64,000 nt of DNA from assembly GCA_028866905.1 (NCBI GenBank), contig JAGWHI010000004.1, forward strand, positions 1-64,000. The letters are read 5' to 3'. Position 1 is the first letter of the stretch. Each line of letters starts with the position of its first letter. This document shows positions 8,386-16,273 of the stretch, piece after piece. The DNA comes from Microcaldota archaeon (GTDB taxonomy: Archaea; Micrarchaeota; Micrarchaeia; Micrarchaeales; Micrarchaeaceae). The translations under genes and the position numbers were made by a program. The notes beneath the pieces were generated by a model. It did not search any database. It was not told the origin of the DNA and was given only the letters and a program-made list of their open reading frames with translations.

Positions 8386-8988
8386 TTAGGCATGACGGCC
8401 ACGGGATACGGCAGTATAGGGCTTGACCCTGGCGCCGACCTTTTCATAAATGGACAGCAAATCCCTGTCGCTTATCCTCTTTTTTGCAGTGTTGAAGAAG
8501 CTTGCGATTTCCCCTTTGTTTTTGAATTTCTTAGAGTAATGAACCAGCTGTATTATGTAGTCAAGGGAGTCAATCTGCTTCACAAGCTTTGCCTCTGGTG
8601 TTTTCTGTTCCGTCAGTTCGACCCAGAGCATTGACCATTCACCCCTTTGGGGCTTAGGAAGGTATGATAGCATCTTCCTCATGTTAGTCGATTCTATCTT
8701 GTGTTTTGCAGCGGTGCTGATCCTCTGGTCCTTTTCATTTTCTTTAGTTGCAATATCCCCCGTTATTACCTCGTTTATGTCGTGGATAAGCGCCATTGCA
8801 ACGCATTTGCCGGCATCCAAACCAAATCTTTTCGCCATTATGTACGACATGACAGCGGTGCTAAAAGAGTGGTCTGCTACGTGCTCGGGATCAGAAATCT
8901 TGTTTTCGACCCACCCCGTACGCTTTACTGACTTGAGCTTGCCTATCTCAACCATGAACCTGAGAATCCTATCGAGGTCCTTGTCCAT
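8386..8988 (-). CDS. HD-domain hydrolase, YfbR/HDDC2-like
   Basis: A 200-residue metal-dependent HD phosphohydrolase resembling 5'-deoxynucleotidases. The HD signature is visible as the His of DPEHVADHS, the His-Asp pair of ALIHDINEVITGDI and a later Asp in QIDSLDYIIQ. Family members dephosphorylate nucleoside monophosphates, a role inferred here, not shown. ATG 8988 is chosen because the frame upstream runs into tRNA-Ser, whose 3' end is 14 bases away; the tRNA and this gene may share a transcript. Confidence 0.8.
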   Translation of the reverse strand: MDKDLDRILRFMVEIGKLKSVKRTGWVENKISDPEHVADHSFSTAVMSYIMAKRFGLDAGKCVAMALIHDINEVITGDIATKENEKDQRISTAAKHKIESTNMRKMLSYLPKPQRGEWSMLWVELTEQKTPEAKLVKQIDSLDYIIQLVHYSKKFKNKGEIASFFNTAKKRISDRDLLSIYEKVGARVKPYTAVSRGRHA

Positions 8989-9002
8989 ACGAAAACCATA
9001 AT

Positions 9003-9088
9003 CGCCGGGAGCGGGATTCGAACCCGCGGAAGCCATTTCTAGCTAAACAGCTTAGCAGGCTGCCGCCCTACCACTAGGCGATCCCGGC
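9003..9088 (-). tRNA. tRNA-Ser (GCU)
   Basis: The minus strand folds into a class II tRNA. The acceptor is GCCGGGA/TCCCGGC with discriminator G. The D arm reads CCTAGTGGTAGGGCGG, the anticodon loop CTGCTAA gives GCU, the variable arm is long (around TTAGCTAGAAATGGCTTC), and the T arm is GCGGGTTCGAATCCCGC. It reads AGC/AGU serine codons. No intron or encoded CCA is present. Confidence 0.95.
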
Positions 9089-9126
9089 ATTAACAGGAAG
9101 ATTTGCCGCTCATCATTTAATAATTT

Positions 9127-9408
9127 GTGGCAGAAGCCTGCCCCGCAACGCAGATTCCTGAGGGGTTTGCTGCATCTCCGCTCGGTCCTGTATCCTAAGA
9201 GCATAACTTATTTGCACGGCGGTTACCGCCTATATGCTTAAGGTTGCTCCTTCCGGCCTGGCCTGGTTTACACATATGGTTACCACTTAGGGCAAGACGT
9301 CAACACTTCGATGCAGGCCCAACGGGACGCTGCGGCACTAGACAGGCATTGGCCCGCCAAAAGGGATTTGCGGATGGGAAACCCTTAGCTTCCCGCCTAT
9401 CTGCCGGA
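9127..9408 (-). ncRNA. ffs: Signal recognition particle RNA (7S type)
   Basis: About 280 bases without a credible coding frame. On the minus strand the conserved SRP54-binding segment reads CCAGGCCGGAAGGAGCAACC (around 9241-9262), with GGTAACC loops on either side. The ends pair (GGCAGA near 9405 with TCTGCC near 9130), closing helix 1. A TATA box lies about 26 bases before the predicted 5' end. It would assemble with SRP54 (encoded at 38.5-39.8 kb) and deliver nascent membrane proteins to SecY (29-30.4 kb). Exact ends are approximate. Confidence 0.85.
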
Positions 9409-9426
9409 TAGATAATGGTGTTCCTA

Positions 9427-9438
9427 ATTTATATGCCT
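9427..9438 (-). promoter_or_regulatory. TATA box for the SRP RNA
   Basis: GGCATATAAATT on the minus strand, about 26 bases upstream of the predicted SRP RNA 5' end. It falls inside the longest aIF2beta frame, an argument that the aIF2beta start lies further downstream. Confidence 0.65.
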
Positions 9439-9461
9439 TTGCCGAGGCGGGAAACCGACCC

Positions 9462-9474
9462 TATTAAATATTTT
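9462..9474 (+). promoter_or_regulatory. TATA box for the aIF2beta operon
   Basis: The plus-strand element TATTAAATATTTT is centred near 9468. It predicts initiation near 9493, at a GTG in frame with aIF2beta. It is back to back with the SRP RNA promoter. Confidence 0.6.
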
Positions 9475-9492
9475 GGCGCGCCTACCTCTAAG

Positions 9493-9918
9493 GTGCAAAT
9501 ATTGACGGACAGTGAATACAATAGGCTGCTCGACCGCGCCTTCTCAAAGATGCCGAAGCTCGCTGCTGAGACCGTGGACTTCATCATACCGAAGGCCGAC
9601 TCTTTCATCCAAGGCAACGAGACGATAGTAAAGAACATTAAGGAGATAGCCGACCGGGCGAGGCGAAAGCCCACTGAGATATCCAGGTACCTGAGCAAGG
9701 AGCTTTCGGTGCCCGTCAACGCCCAGGAGCAGCGCCTCGTCATAAGCGGAAAGTTCTCTGCGGACGACATAAACAAGCGCGTCCAGAGGTTCTTCGAGAT
9801 CTACATCATATGCAAGGAGTGCCACAAGCCTGACACCCACTTCGAGAGCGCCGGGCGCGGCATGCTGCAGATAGTGTGCGAGGCGTGCGGCGCGAGGTAC
9901 GGGGTCAAGAACTACTAG
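9493..9918 (+). CDS. Translation initiation factor aIF2 subunit beta
   Basis: About 141 residues: the beta subunit of the heterotrimeric factor that brings Met-tRNAi to the small subunit. It has a short helical N-terminus (SEYNRLLDRAFSKMP), an alpha/beta core (IQGNETIVKN, RRKPTEISRYLSKEL) and a C-terminal C4 zinc ribbon (ICKECHKP and CEACGARYG). The frame is open from ATG 9415, but the promoter predicts a leaderless mRNA starting at GTG 9493; TTG 9502 is an alternative. It is followed at once by aIF1A. Confidence 0.92.
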   Translation: MQILTDSEYNRLLDRAFSKMPKLAAETVDFIIPKADSFIQGNETIVKNIKEIADRARRKPTEISRYLSKELSVPVNAQEQRLVISGKFSADDINKRVQRFFEIYIICKECHKPDTHFESAGRGMLQIVCEACGARYGVKNY

Positions 9919-9923
9919 GTGTT

Positions 9924-10241
9924 TTGATAGGAAAATTCAACAAGACCCATGACGAACGCCGCGGCGCGCCTGTGGAGTACAGGCTGAAGATGCCGCAGGA
10001 GGGCGAGGTCATCGGCACGGTGGCCAGGATATCGGGTGCGACAAGATTCGTAGTCAAGTGCACAGATGGGAAGGAGCGCGTCTGCACCATACCAGGTCGA
10101 TTGAGGAGGGCGTTCTGGATAAAGGAGAACGACGTCGTCATAGTGAGGCCGTGGGTGGTCCAGAGCGACGAGCGCGGGGACATAGTCTGGCGCTACAGCA
10201 TGTTCGACATTAACAAGCTGAAGGAGATCGGCAAGATCTGA
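9924..10241 (+). CDS. Translation initiation factor aIF1A
   Basis: About 105 residues with the S1-like OB fold of the IF1/eIF1A family: EYRLKMPQEGEVIGTVARI, then VKCTDGKERVCTIPGRLRR, and WIKENDVVIVRPW. It binds the A-site region of the small subunit during initiation. The start is uncertain. TTG 9924 lies only two bases after the GGTG ribosome-binding core, while an in-frame ATA at 9927 has the five-base spacing seen at other non-AUG candidates in this window. It forms an operon with aIF2beta. Confidence 0.9.
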   Translation: MIGKFNKTHDERRGAPVEYRLKMPQEGEVIGTVARISGATRFVVKCTDGKERVCTIPGRLRRAFWIKENDVVIVRPWVVQSDERGDIVWRYSMFDINKLKEIGKI

Positions 10242-10246
10242 TTCGT

Positions 10247-10723
10247 ATGGAAAACCAAACCGCTTACAAGTACGGCTTCTGGGTGTCGCTGATTGGAGCG
10301 ATTGCGTTGGTAGTGATAAGCGCGCTCGGGCTGGCATCGGTGCTGTACCTTGCGGGCGGAGGGTTCAGCGCAGCTCTTAACGCGACCACCAATTCCACAA
10401 TCGCTAACCAGATAGCCCAGCTGAAGAGCGAGGCCCCGATATTCGAGGCCAACTTCGCGATAAGCGCTGTTGCAGGCATAGTCATAGCAGTTGCGGCCAT
10501 AGTGATGAACAGGACGAAGAGCAGGATAAGGAAATGGTTCACAGTCATACTTGTCGTTTCGGTAATAGCGCTACTCTTCGGCGGAACGCTCCTCGCGATC
10601 ATACCCCTGATCGGCGGGATAATAGGGATGATGTACAAGGAGGAGAGCCAGCCCCAGCAGGCAGAAGCGGCACCTGTGCAGCACGATCATAGGGCTGCGC
10701 GCAAAAAGGGGCACAGGGGCTAA
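10247..10723 (+). CDS. Membrane protein with three predicted TM segments
   Basis: 158 residues. TM segments lie at about 10-36 (FWVSLIGAIALVVISALGLA), 69-88 (FAISAVAGIVIAVAAIVM) and 97-127 (FTVILVVSVIALLFGGTLLA and a glycine-rich IGGIIGMM). The tail is hydrophilic with HDHRAARKKGHRG. The arrangement resembles the DUF4064 type of small membrane protein, a weak resemblance only. It starts five bases after the aIF1A stop, so it is probably cotranscribed. Confidence 0.6.
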   Translation: MENQTAYKYGFWVSLIGAIALVVISALGLASVLYLAGGGFSAALNATTNSTIANQIAQLKSEAPIFEANFAISAVAGIVIAVAAIVMNRTKSRIRKWFTVILVVSVIALLFGGTLLAIIPLIGGIIGMMYKEESQPQQAEAAPVQHDHRAARKKGHRG

Positions 10724-10736
10724 CTATTTTGGTTCT

Positions 10737-11489
10737 TTAGACTTCAGGAAGCCTTAGCCTGTATAGGCGCTGCCTTGCGCCATACATCGTAATCTCACCG
10801 GAAATTACTACTTCCCTGGACTCCCCCATCGCCTTCAGTGTCCTTGCTGTTGTCGAGTGAGGTATTCCGGTCTCCTTGCTGATATCCGTAACTGACCTGT
10901 ACCGCGCACGTATCGATTCGGCTATCAATTTCCTGTAATGGGCCGCCAAAGACTCCTCGCTTACCAGCTTTTGATAGACATCGCCGGATTTTATCCTGTA
11001 TAGCTTCTCCCTTTTCCCTTCGGGGTTTATCCTGCCACCAATCGCAAGCACTTTTGAACTCCTAAGCTTGCCGAGGATCCTGTACACGGAGGATACCGGC
11101 ATCCCTGCCTCTATGCCTATTTCGCGTGCCGCCTTGTAGCTATCCTTTATCGACTCCACAACCGCCTTGCGGTAGTATGCGCTCTCGTTCTCAGGGATTA
11201 TGCCCACCACCCTAAGGGCATACCTCATATATCCCACGGACTTGTATTGTCCGTTAAGCTGGTCCGCAAGCTCCTCCTTTGGTATATTAGGATTCGAGAC
11301 TTTCAGGAAGACACCGGGTTCGAGCTCGAACGCGCCCCTTAGGGATCTTACTATGTTGTGAACGCTATAATCGGAAAGGTAGTCTCGCCTCTCCTTCACC
11401 ACCCCGGAGAGCTCCTTGTCTGTCTTAGCGCTCAATTCCCTCCTTAGCATCTCTGCGTTTCTTGTCTGCATGGAAGAGGAGATGGCCAT
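10737..11489 (-). CDS. Probable DNA-binding protein with two winged-helix domains
   Basis: 250 residues in which two similar segments recur. Near 115-165, SYKAAREIGIEAGMPVSSVY is followed by a wing ending EKLYRIKSG. Near 195-245, RYRSVTDISKETGIPHSTTA is followed by QRLYRLRLPE. Each matches a helix-turn-helix plus wing, so this is a tandem winged-helix protein, probably a transcription regulator. A TATA element (ATTTATATC) lies about 20 bases upstream of the ATG. It is convergent with the aIF operon and divergent from psmA. Targets unknown. Confidence 0.65.
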   Translation of the reverse strand: MAISSSMQTRNAEMLRRELSAKTDKELSGVVKERRDYLSDYSVHNIVRSLRGAFELEPGVFLKVSNPNIPKEELADQLNGQYKSVGYMRYALRVVGIIPENESAYYRKAVVESIKDSYKAAREIGIEAGMPVSSVYRILGKLRSSKVLAIGGRINPEGKREKLYRIKSGDVYQKLVSEESLAAHYRKLIAESIRARYRSVTDISKETGIPHSTTARTLKAMGESREVVISGEITMYGARQRLYRLRLPEV

Positions 11490-11555
11490 TAGAATAGGGA
11501 TGCCTCGGATAGATATAAATTGTTTTTGCGCGCGCTCCTTTTGGGCAAGGAAAGG

Positions 11556-11566
11556 GTTTATAAAGG
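11556..11566 (+). promoter_or_regulatory. TATA box of the proteasome/exosome operon
   Basis: GTTTATAAAGG is centred near 11561, predicting a transcript start near 11588 and a leader of about 48 bases before the psmA ATG. The leader holds a GGTG core seven bases before the ATG. Confidence 0.6.
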
Positions 11567-11635
11567 TTAATGGGCAATATCTATCTAGTTAGTGCGATTC
11601 CTATTTGTCATCTAATCGCTTATTGGTGAAAACGT

Positions 11636-12331
11636 ATGTATCCGAATGTGCAGGCTTACGACAGGGGAGTGATGTTCAGCCCCGACGGGAGGCTTTACCA
11701 GGTAGATTACGCTAAGGAGGCAGTCAGGAAGGGCGCCACATCCGTAGGGCTGGTGGCCAAGGACGCAGTGGTGCTCGTCGCGCACAAGCCGATCACAGAG
11801 CCGCTCGCCATACCTGGCACCATGCAGAAGATATTCAGGATCGACTCGTACATAGGCGCGACCTACAGCGGCCTCGCCGCAGACGGCCTGCACGTGGTCA
11901 ACATAATGAGGGGCAAGACCCAGACCCACAGGATGGTGTACGACGAGACGGAATCGGTCGAGACCGTGTCCCGTGAGATTGCCGAGGAGATGCAGATGGC
12001 AACCCAGTACGGAGGCATAAGGCCGTACGCGATATCGCTCCTCATAGGAGGGATCGACAAGAAGCCCCGCCTCTTCGAGGTGGAGCCCGGTGCCGCGTTC
12101 CTGGGATACAAGGCTGACGCGATAGGCGCGGGAAAGAAGACCGCGGACGATATACTCATAAAGGATTACAAGGACGAAATGAGCGTTGATGACGCCATAG
12201 CGCTAGGCGTGCGCGTCATCACAAAGGTCAACGAGAGGAAGCTGAACCCCGACATTGTCGACATATCGATAATACAGAGGGAGAAGGGGTACGTCATGCT
12301 CGCCTCAGACAAGATCGCGTCATACATATGA
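11636..12331 (+). CDS. psmA: Proteasome subunit alpha
   Basis: 231 residues. It forms the outer rings of the 20S proteasome and gates entry to the catalytic chamber. The N-terminal gate has the family's YDRGVMFSPDGRLYQVDYA signature, followed by the Ntn-hydrolase sandwich fold (KDAVVLVAHKP, IGATYSGLAADG, YAISLLIGGID). A GGTGA ribosome-binding site precedes the ATG. It is the first gene of an operon with SBDS and exosome subunits, an arrangement conserved across archaea. No beta subunit gene is in this window. Confidence 0.97.
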   Translation: MYPNVQAYDRGVMFSPDGRLYQVDYAKEAVRKGATSVGLVAKDAVVLVAHKPITEPLAIPGTMQKIFRIDSYIGATYSGLAADGLHVVNIMRGKTQTHRMVYDETESVETVSREIAEEMQMATQYGGIRPYAISLLIGGIDKKPRLFEVEPGAAFLGYKADAIGAGKKTADDILIKDYKDEMSVDDAIALGVRVITKVNERKLNPDIVDISIIQREKGYVMLASDKIASYI

Positions 12332-12359
12332 CCCTCCTTTTGTCCTGTCTTGAAGGCAT

Positions 12360-13061
12360 GTGATAGGATTGTCGTCTAACAAGCTGGTAGTCGCAAAGTA
12401 TTCGAAGAACGGCGACGAGTTCGAGATATTCATAAACGCCGACCTGGCGTACGAGTTCATAACGGGCAAGAGGAGCGACCCGCTCTCGGTGCTTGAGGCT
12501 GAGGAGGTGTTCAAGGACGCGAGGAAGGGGGAGCGCCAGAAGGAGGACAAGATAATGAAGGTGTTCGGTACGACAGACATTGCGAAGGTCGCCGAGATTA
12601 TACTGAAGAACGGCGATGTGCCGATAACGACGGAGCAGAGGAACAAGCTCACGGAGGATAAGAGGAAGCAGATCGTGGCTATAATATCCAAGAACTCTAT
12701 AGACCCGCGAACCAACGCCCCGAACCCGCCGATGAGGATCGAGAACGCCATGGCGCAGGCCAAGGTCTCGATAGACCCATTCAAGAACGCGAACGAGCAG
12801 GTAAACACTGTCGTGTCAAAGATAAGCGCGCTGGTGCCGATAAAGTTCACCACGGTTAAGATAACGGTGATCATACCGCCCGAATACACGAACAGGTGCT
12901 ACGGGGTGCTCAAGCAGTTCGGCGGAATAAGGCACGAGGAGTGGATGCCGGACGGCAGCCTCAAGGCCTCGGTGGAGTTCCCCGCAGGCATGCAGACCGA
13001 GTTCTTCGAGAAGATAAACAACGCCACGCAGGGTAAGGCGATAGCTAACATTGACAAGTGA
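12360..13061 (+). CDS. Ribosome maturation protein SBDS
   Basis: 233 residues: the archaeal orthologue of the Shwachman-Bodian-Diamond protein, which in eukaryotes acts with an EF2-like GTPase to release the anti-association factor from the large subunit. It has the N-terminal FYSH-like domain (KLVVAKYSKNGDEFEIFINA), a central helical domain with the IDPRTNAPNPPMRIENAM signature, and a C-terminal ferredoxin-like domain (KFTTVKITVIIPPEY). The start is GTG 12360, 29 bases after psmA. The context beside rrp4 and rrp41 is typical. Confidence 0.95.
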   Translation: MIGLSSNKLVVAKYSKNGDEFEIFINADLAYEFITGKRSDPLSVLEAEEVFKDARKGERQKEDKIMKVFGTTDIAKVAEIILKNGDVPITTEQRNKLTEDKRKQIVAIISKNSIDPRTNAPNPPMRIENAMAQAKVSIDPFKNANEQVNTVVSKISALVPIKFTTVKITVIIPPEYTNRCYGVLKQFGGIRHEEWMPDGSLKASVEFPAGMQTEFFEKINNATQGKAIANIDK

Positions 13062-13067
13062 GATATA

Positions 13068-13676
13068 ATGGAGATAGTCGTTCCAGGAGAGATTGTAAGC
13101 GACCAGCCGATGAGGTCGCAGAACACGAATGTGGAGGACGGCAAGACGTACGCCGTCAGGATAGCGCTAAAGGACAGCAGGAAGGGCACGCTGGTGCCGC
13201 TTGAAGGGGTCTGGAGGCCGCACGTCGGCGACATAGTCGTCGGGATAGTGACAGGCCAGAGGAGCTCTGTGTACGACATCGAGCTGAACTACTTCGAGCG
13301 CAGCATACTGGTGAGCGGCAAGTACGAGAGCCACCCGCTGTCGCCAGGCGAGCTCATCGAGGCGAAGGTGAAGGACGTCGAGAACAGGCGCACGGTGATA
13401 CTGGCGTACCCGAAGAGCCTGCACGGCGGGACCATAGTCGAGGCGGCCCCATCCAAGGTGCCCAGGATAATCGGCAAGGAGGACACCATGGTCAGGCAGA
13501 TAAGCGAGATGACTGGCACGCAGATAGTCGTGGGCAAGAACGGCATAATATGGATACGCGGCGACGAGCGCGGCGTGCTCAAGGCGAAGATGGCGATAAA
13601 GAAGATAGAGGATGAGGCCCACATACCTGGGCTCACCGAACGGATAAAGCAGATGTTGGAAAAAAATAGTGAATAG
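13068..13676 (+). CDS. rrp4: Exosome complex RNA-binding protein Rrp4
   Basis: 202 residues: a cap subunit of the archaeal exosome that binds RNA at the entry pore. The N-terminal domain (MEIVVPGEIVSDQP) is followed by an S1 domain (PHVGDIVVGIVTGQRSSVYD) and a KH domain with its signature glycines (IVVGKNGIIWIRGDE). It starts six bases after SBDS and nearly abuts rrp41, consistent with one transcript. Confidence 0.95.
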   Translation: MEIVVPGEIVSDQPMRSQNTNVEDGKTYAVRIALKDSRKGTLVPLEGVWRPHVGDIVVGIVTGQRSSVYDIELNYFERSILVSGKYESHPLSPGELIEAKVKDVENRRTVILAYPKSLHGGTIVEAAPSKVPRIIGKEDTMVRQISEMTGTQIVVGKNGIIWIRGDERGVLKAKMAIKKIEDEAHIPGLTERIKQMLEKNSE

Positions 13677-13677
13677 C

Positions 13678-14421
13678 ATGGGAGGATCGTCTCTTAACAA
13701 ACCGGAATTGATAATACACGGCAAGCGGACCGACGGCAGGGAGTTCGGCGAGCTGAGGAAGTTCAGGATAAAGGCTGGCATAGTGAAGAACGCTGACGGG
13801 TCGGCTTACCTCGAATGGGGGAACAACCGCATAATTGCGGCAGTCTACGGCCCCAGGGAGGCGATGCCGAAGCACTCGTCAGACCCGGCAAAGGCGGTGA
13901 TAAAGTGCAGGTACGCGATGGCGCCCTTCTCTTCGCTGTCGGAGCACGGGAGGAGCGGGCCGAACAGGCGCGCTACCGAGATATCCAAGGTGATAAAGGA
14001 GGTCTTCGAGAACGTGGTGCTCACACAGGAGTTCCCTGGCAGCGAGATAGCGATATTCATAGAGATACTGCAGGGCGACGGAGGCACAAGGGCTGCAGGC
14101 ATAACCGCAGCGTCGGTGGCTTTGGCAGCTGCCGGCATACCAATGAAGGACCTCCCGTTCGCCGTGTCGGCCGGGAGGATAAAGGACAAGATGGTCCTTG
14201 ACCTCAACATGATAGAGGACAACTACTCCGACTCGGACATGCCGCTAGCGGTATCGCCGAGGAACAACGAGATACTCCTACTCCAGATGGACGGCGGCCT
14301 GACAAAGGACGACCTGATGAAGGGCATAAACATGGTCGTCGAGTCAGGGAAGAAGATAACAGAGGCGCAGAGGCACGCGCTTAAGGAGATGTACGCCGAT
14401 TCCGGCGAGAATGGTGTTTGA
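13678..14421 (+). CDS. rrp41: Exosome catalytic subunit Rrp41
   Basis: About 247 residues: the phosphorolytic RNase PH-type subunit of the exosome hexamer. Signature segments are RTDGREFGELRKFRIKAG, the phosphate/RNA-binding RSGPNRRATEISKVI, and the active-site strand DGGTRAAGITAASVALA with the metal-binding acidic patch near DLNMIEDNYSDSDMPLA. ATG 13678 follows the rrp4 stop by one base and has a GTG core at good spacing; a GTG at 13669 is possible. Confidence 0.96.
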   Translation: MGGSSLNKPELIIHGKRTDGREFGELRKFRIKAGIVKNADGSAYLEWGNNRIIAAVYGPREAMPKHSSDPAKAVIKCRYAMAPFSSLSEHGRSGPNRRATEISKVIKEVFENVVLTQEFPGSEIAIFIEILQGDGGTRAAGITAASVALAAAGIPMKDLPFAVSAGRIKDKMVLDLNMIEDNYSDSDMPLAVSPRNNEILLLQMDGGLTKDDLMKGINMVVESGKKITEAQRHALKEMYADSGENGV

Positions 14422-14422
14422 A

Positions 14423-15208
14423 ATGAGCGCAATAGATTTGGTGATGGCAGAACACATAAGGCAGCTTGCCGCGCAGGGCAAGAGGGTAGACGCTAGGGGC
14501 GATTTCGATTTCAGGCCCATCAGCATAGCGGCCGGGATAATCGACAACGCCGAGGGATCCGCAGAGGTCGACATGGGCGGCACCCAGGTGCTCGCAGGGG
14601 TCAAGGTCGATTTGGGCGAGCCGATGTCCGATACCCCAGACAGGGGGAACCTGTCGGTGTCGGCGGAACTGCTGCCGATGGCGTCGCCGGACTACGAGGC
14701 CGGGCCGCCAAGCCCGACGGCAATAGAGCTAGCCAGGGTGGTGGACAGGGGCATACGCGCCGCTGAATGCATCGACCTGGAGAGCCTGTTCATAGAGGAG
14801 GGCAAGGTGTGGAGCGTATGGATAGACCTCTACGTCCTTAACTACAGCGGCAACCTTATAGACGCTGCCGGGCTCGCCGCAATGGCAGCGCTCAACACCT
14901 GCCGCGTGCCGAAGTACGAGGACGGCAAGGCGGTGCGCGAGGACAGGTCGAAGAGGCTGAAGATAGACAATATAGTAACGTCAACTACGTTCGGCAAGAT
15001 AAACGGCAGGGCGTTCCTTGACACTAGCGCGGAGGAGGAGGCCGCTGTGGACGGGCGGCTGACAATACAGACAGACGGCGAGCTGATAAGGGCGATGCAG
15101 AAGGGCCTGTCCGGCGGCTTCTCGGTCCAGGAGGTGTCCGACCTCGTCGACAGGAGCTTCGAGGCGCACACGAACCTAAAGGAATATATAACGAAAGCGT
15201 CAAAGTGA
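14423..15208 (+). CDS. rrp42: Exosome subunit Rrp42 (non-catalytic RNase PH-like)
   Basis: About 261 residues: the partner of Rrp41 in the alternating hexameric ring, contributing to RNA binding without the catalytic aspartates. Segments include KRVDARGDFDFRPISIAAG, GSAEVDMGGTQVLAGVKVDL and RVVDRGIRAAECIDLESL. Two ATGs are possible. 14411 overlaps rrp41 by 11 bases; 14423 has a GGTG core six bases upstream and is chosen. It is followed four bases later by rpl37ae. Confidence 0.95.
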   Translation: MSAIDLVMAEHIRQLAAQGKRVDARGDFDFRPISIAAGIIDNAEGSAEVDMGGTQVLAGVKVDLGEPMSDTPDRGNLSVSAELLPMASPDYEAGPPSPTAIELARVVDRGIRAAECIDLESLFIEEGKVWSVWIDLYVLNYSGNLIDAAGLAAMAALNTCRVPKYEDGKAVREDRSKRLKIDNIVTSTTFGKINGRAFLDTSAEEEAAVDGRLTIQTDGELIRAMQKGLSGGFSVQEVSDLVDRSFEAHTNLKEYITKASK

Positions 15209-15212
15209 TAAC

Positions 15213-15452
15213 ATGGCTAATGCTAGCATAAGATACGGGGCGAGCATAAGGAAGAGGCAGGCGGCCGTAAGGCAGCAGAAGAGCTCTGCCTACAAGTGCG
15301 ACGCCTGCGGAAAGGTAGCCGTAAGGAGGAGGGGCACGAGCATCTGGGTCTGCAAGAACTGCGGGGCCACGTATGCTGGAGGCGCGTACACTATGACCAC
15401 CCCAGCAGGGGAGATCGCGAAGCAGCTCATAACAGGGCTCGCCAAGAGATGA
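15213..15452 (+). CDS. rpl37ae: Ribosomal protein L37Ae (eL43)
   Basis: 79 residues with the C4 zinc ribbon CDACGKVAVRRR / CKNCGATYAGGAY typical of eL43, and a basic N-terminus (RYGASIRKRQAAVRQQKSS). It binds 23S rRNA in the large subunit. Its position after rrp42 and before rpoP follows the usual archaeal order, except that one extra gene intervenes. Confidence 0.95.
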   Translation: MANASIRYGASIRKRQAAVRQQKSSAYKCDACGKVAVRRRGTSIWVCKNCGATYAGGAYTMTTPAGEIAKQLITGLAKR

Positions 15453-15456
15453 AATC

Positions 15457-15819
15457 ATGGTAAAGATAACGTACGCCCCCATCAGCGAGCTGGTGATACA
15501 CGAGACGGTCAGGATAGACGTGGACGACCTCATAAGGAGCAGGCTTACGCCCGCCGGGGTCATGCCGCTATACTGGTGCAACGGAATACTATTCAGCTTC
15601 GCATCCGTCCCGATGAACGACGACCTCACGGAGGACTACCTCAAGGGCGTGATACACTGGATGGAGGTCCATTACACCGAGAAGAAGAGCTACGAGGAGG
15701 TCATGGAGCTCAACGACGAGGCGTTCAGCCCTAAGCTCAAGGTGCGCGTCATCGACACAAGCGCGTCGGCGCTCCACAACGACTTCGTGAAGTGGCTGAA
15801 GACTAGGAAGGAGAAGTGA
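15457..15819 (+). CDS. Conserved-context hypothetical protein, 120 residues
   Basis: A soluble protein of unknown family in the tightly packed ribosomal/exosome operon. It starts MVKITYAPISELVIHETVRI, has a central hydrophobic strand (YWCNGILFSFASVP) and ends in a basic helix (FVKWLKTRKEK). In many archaea the neighbour here is the KEOPS subunit Pcc1 or a prefoldin subunit; I see neither signature. Intergenic gaps are four bases on each side, so expression with ribosome and RNA-decay genes is very likely and a role in RNA metabolism is a reasonable guess. Confidence 0.6.
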   Translation: MVKITYAPISELVIHETVRIDVDDLIRSRLTPAGVMPLYWCNGILFSFASVPMNDDLTEDYLKGVIHWMEVHYTEKKSYEEVMELNDEAFSPKLKVRVIDTSASALHNDFVKWLKTRKEK

Positions 15820-15823
15820 TACT

Positions 15824-15958
15824 ATGCCATACGTATGCATGCACTGCGGAAAGAAGGTCAAGGCCATGGACGGCGGATTCGTGAGATGCCCGGCGTGCGG
15901 GTACAGGGCGCTCAAGAAGGCAAGGCCGAACCTCGCAAGGGAAGTCTCTACCGATTAG
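15824..15958 (+). CDS. rpoP: DNA-directed RNA polymerase subunit P
   Basis: 44 residues. The sequence MPYVCMHCGKKVKAMDGG, then VRCPACGYRALKKARP, is the classic Rpo12/Rpb12-type zinc ribbon (CxxC...CxxC). It sits next to subunits D and L in the polymerase platform. A GTG core five bases upstream of the ATG serves as ribosome-binding site. It is the last gene of the psmA-to-rpoP operon; a T-rich stretch follows at 15962-15980. Confidence 0.92.
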   Translation: MPYVCMHCGKKVKAMDGGFVRCPACGYRALKKARPNLAREVSTD

Positions 15959-16024
15959 GCTATTCCTTTTATTTTGTTGATCTGCGCTTGCGTTAGCGCA
16001 GGCCGTAGAAGCAGGGATTAGATA

Positions 16025-16264
16025 TCAGAGCGCTCCGACTATTATCGTCTCTGCAACGCTCTTTACCTTGTCGTACCTGACGCTGTTCTTGGCGAGGGCC
16101 TGCCTTGTGTTCTGGCTCCTGACCAGCTGGTCGCTCTTGACTAGCAATAGGTTGGCAACCTTTCCCTCCTCGAAGTCGACTATAACATCCTCGACAACGC
16201 CTATGCGCTTGCCGCTGTTGCTTATGATCTCCTTGCCGTAAAGCTCTGATAGAAGTATTGCCAT
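16025..16264 (-). CDS. PRC-barrel domain protein
   Basis: 79 residues forming a single PRC-barrel: MAILLSELYGKEIISNSGKR, the conserved IGVVEDVIVDFEEGKVANLL, and a KSDQLVRSQ...RYDKVKSVAETIIV strand. In archaea, standalone PRC-barrel proteins include the CdpB-type cell-division partners of SepF/CdvB as well as proteins of unknown role. ATG 16264 is used; an ATG three codons upstream overlaps the preceding gene. It lies at the end of a histone/zinc-protein/PRC transcription unit. Confidence 0.8.
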   Translation of the reverse strand: MAILLSELYGKEIISNSGKRIGVVEDVIVDFEEGKVANLLLVKSDQLVRSQNTRQALAKNSVRYDKVKSVAETIIVGAL

Positions 16265-16273
16265 GGGGTTCAC

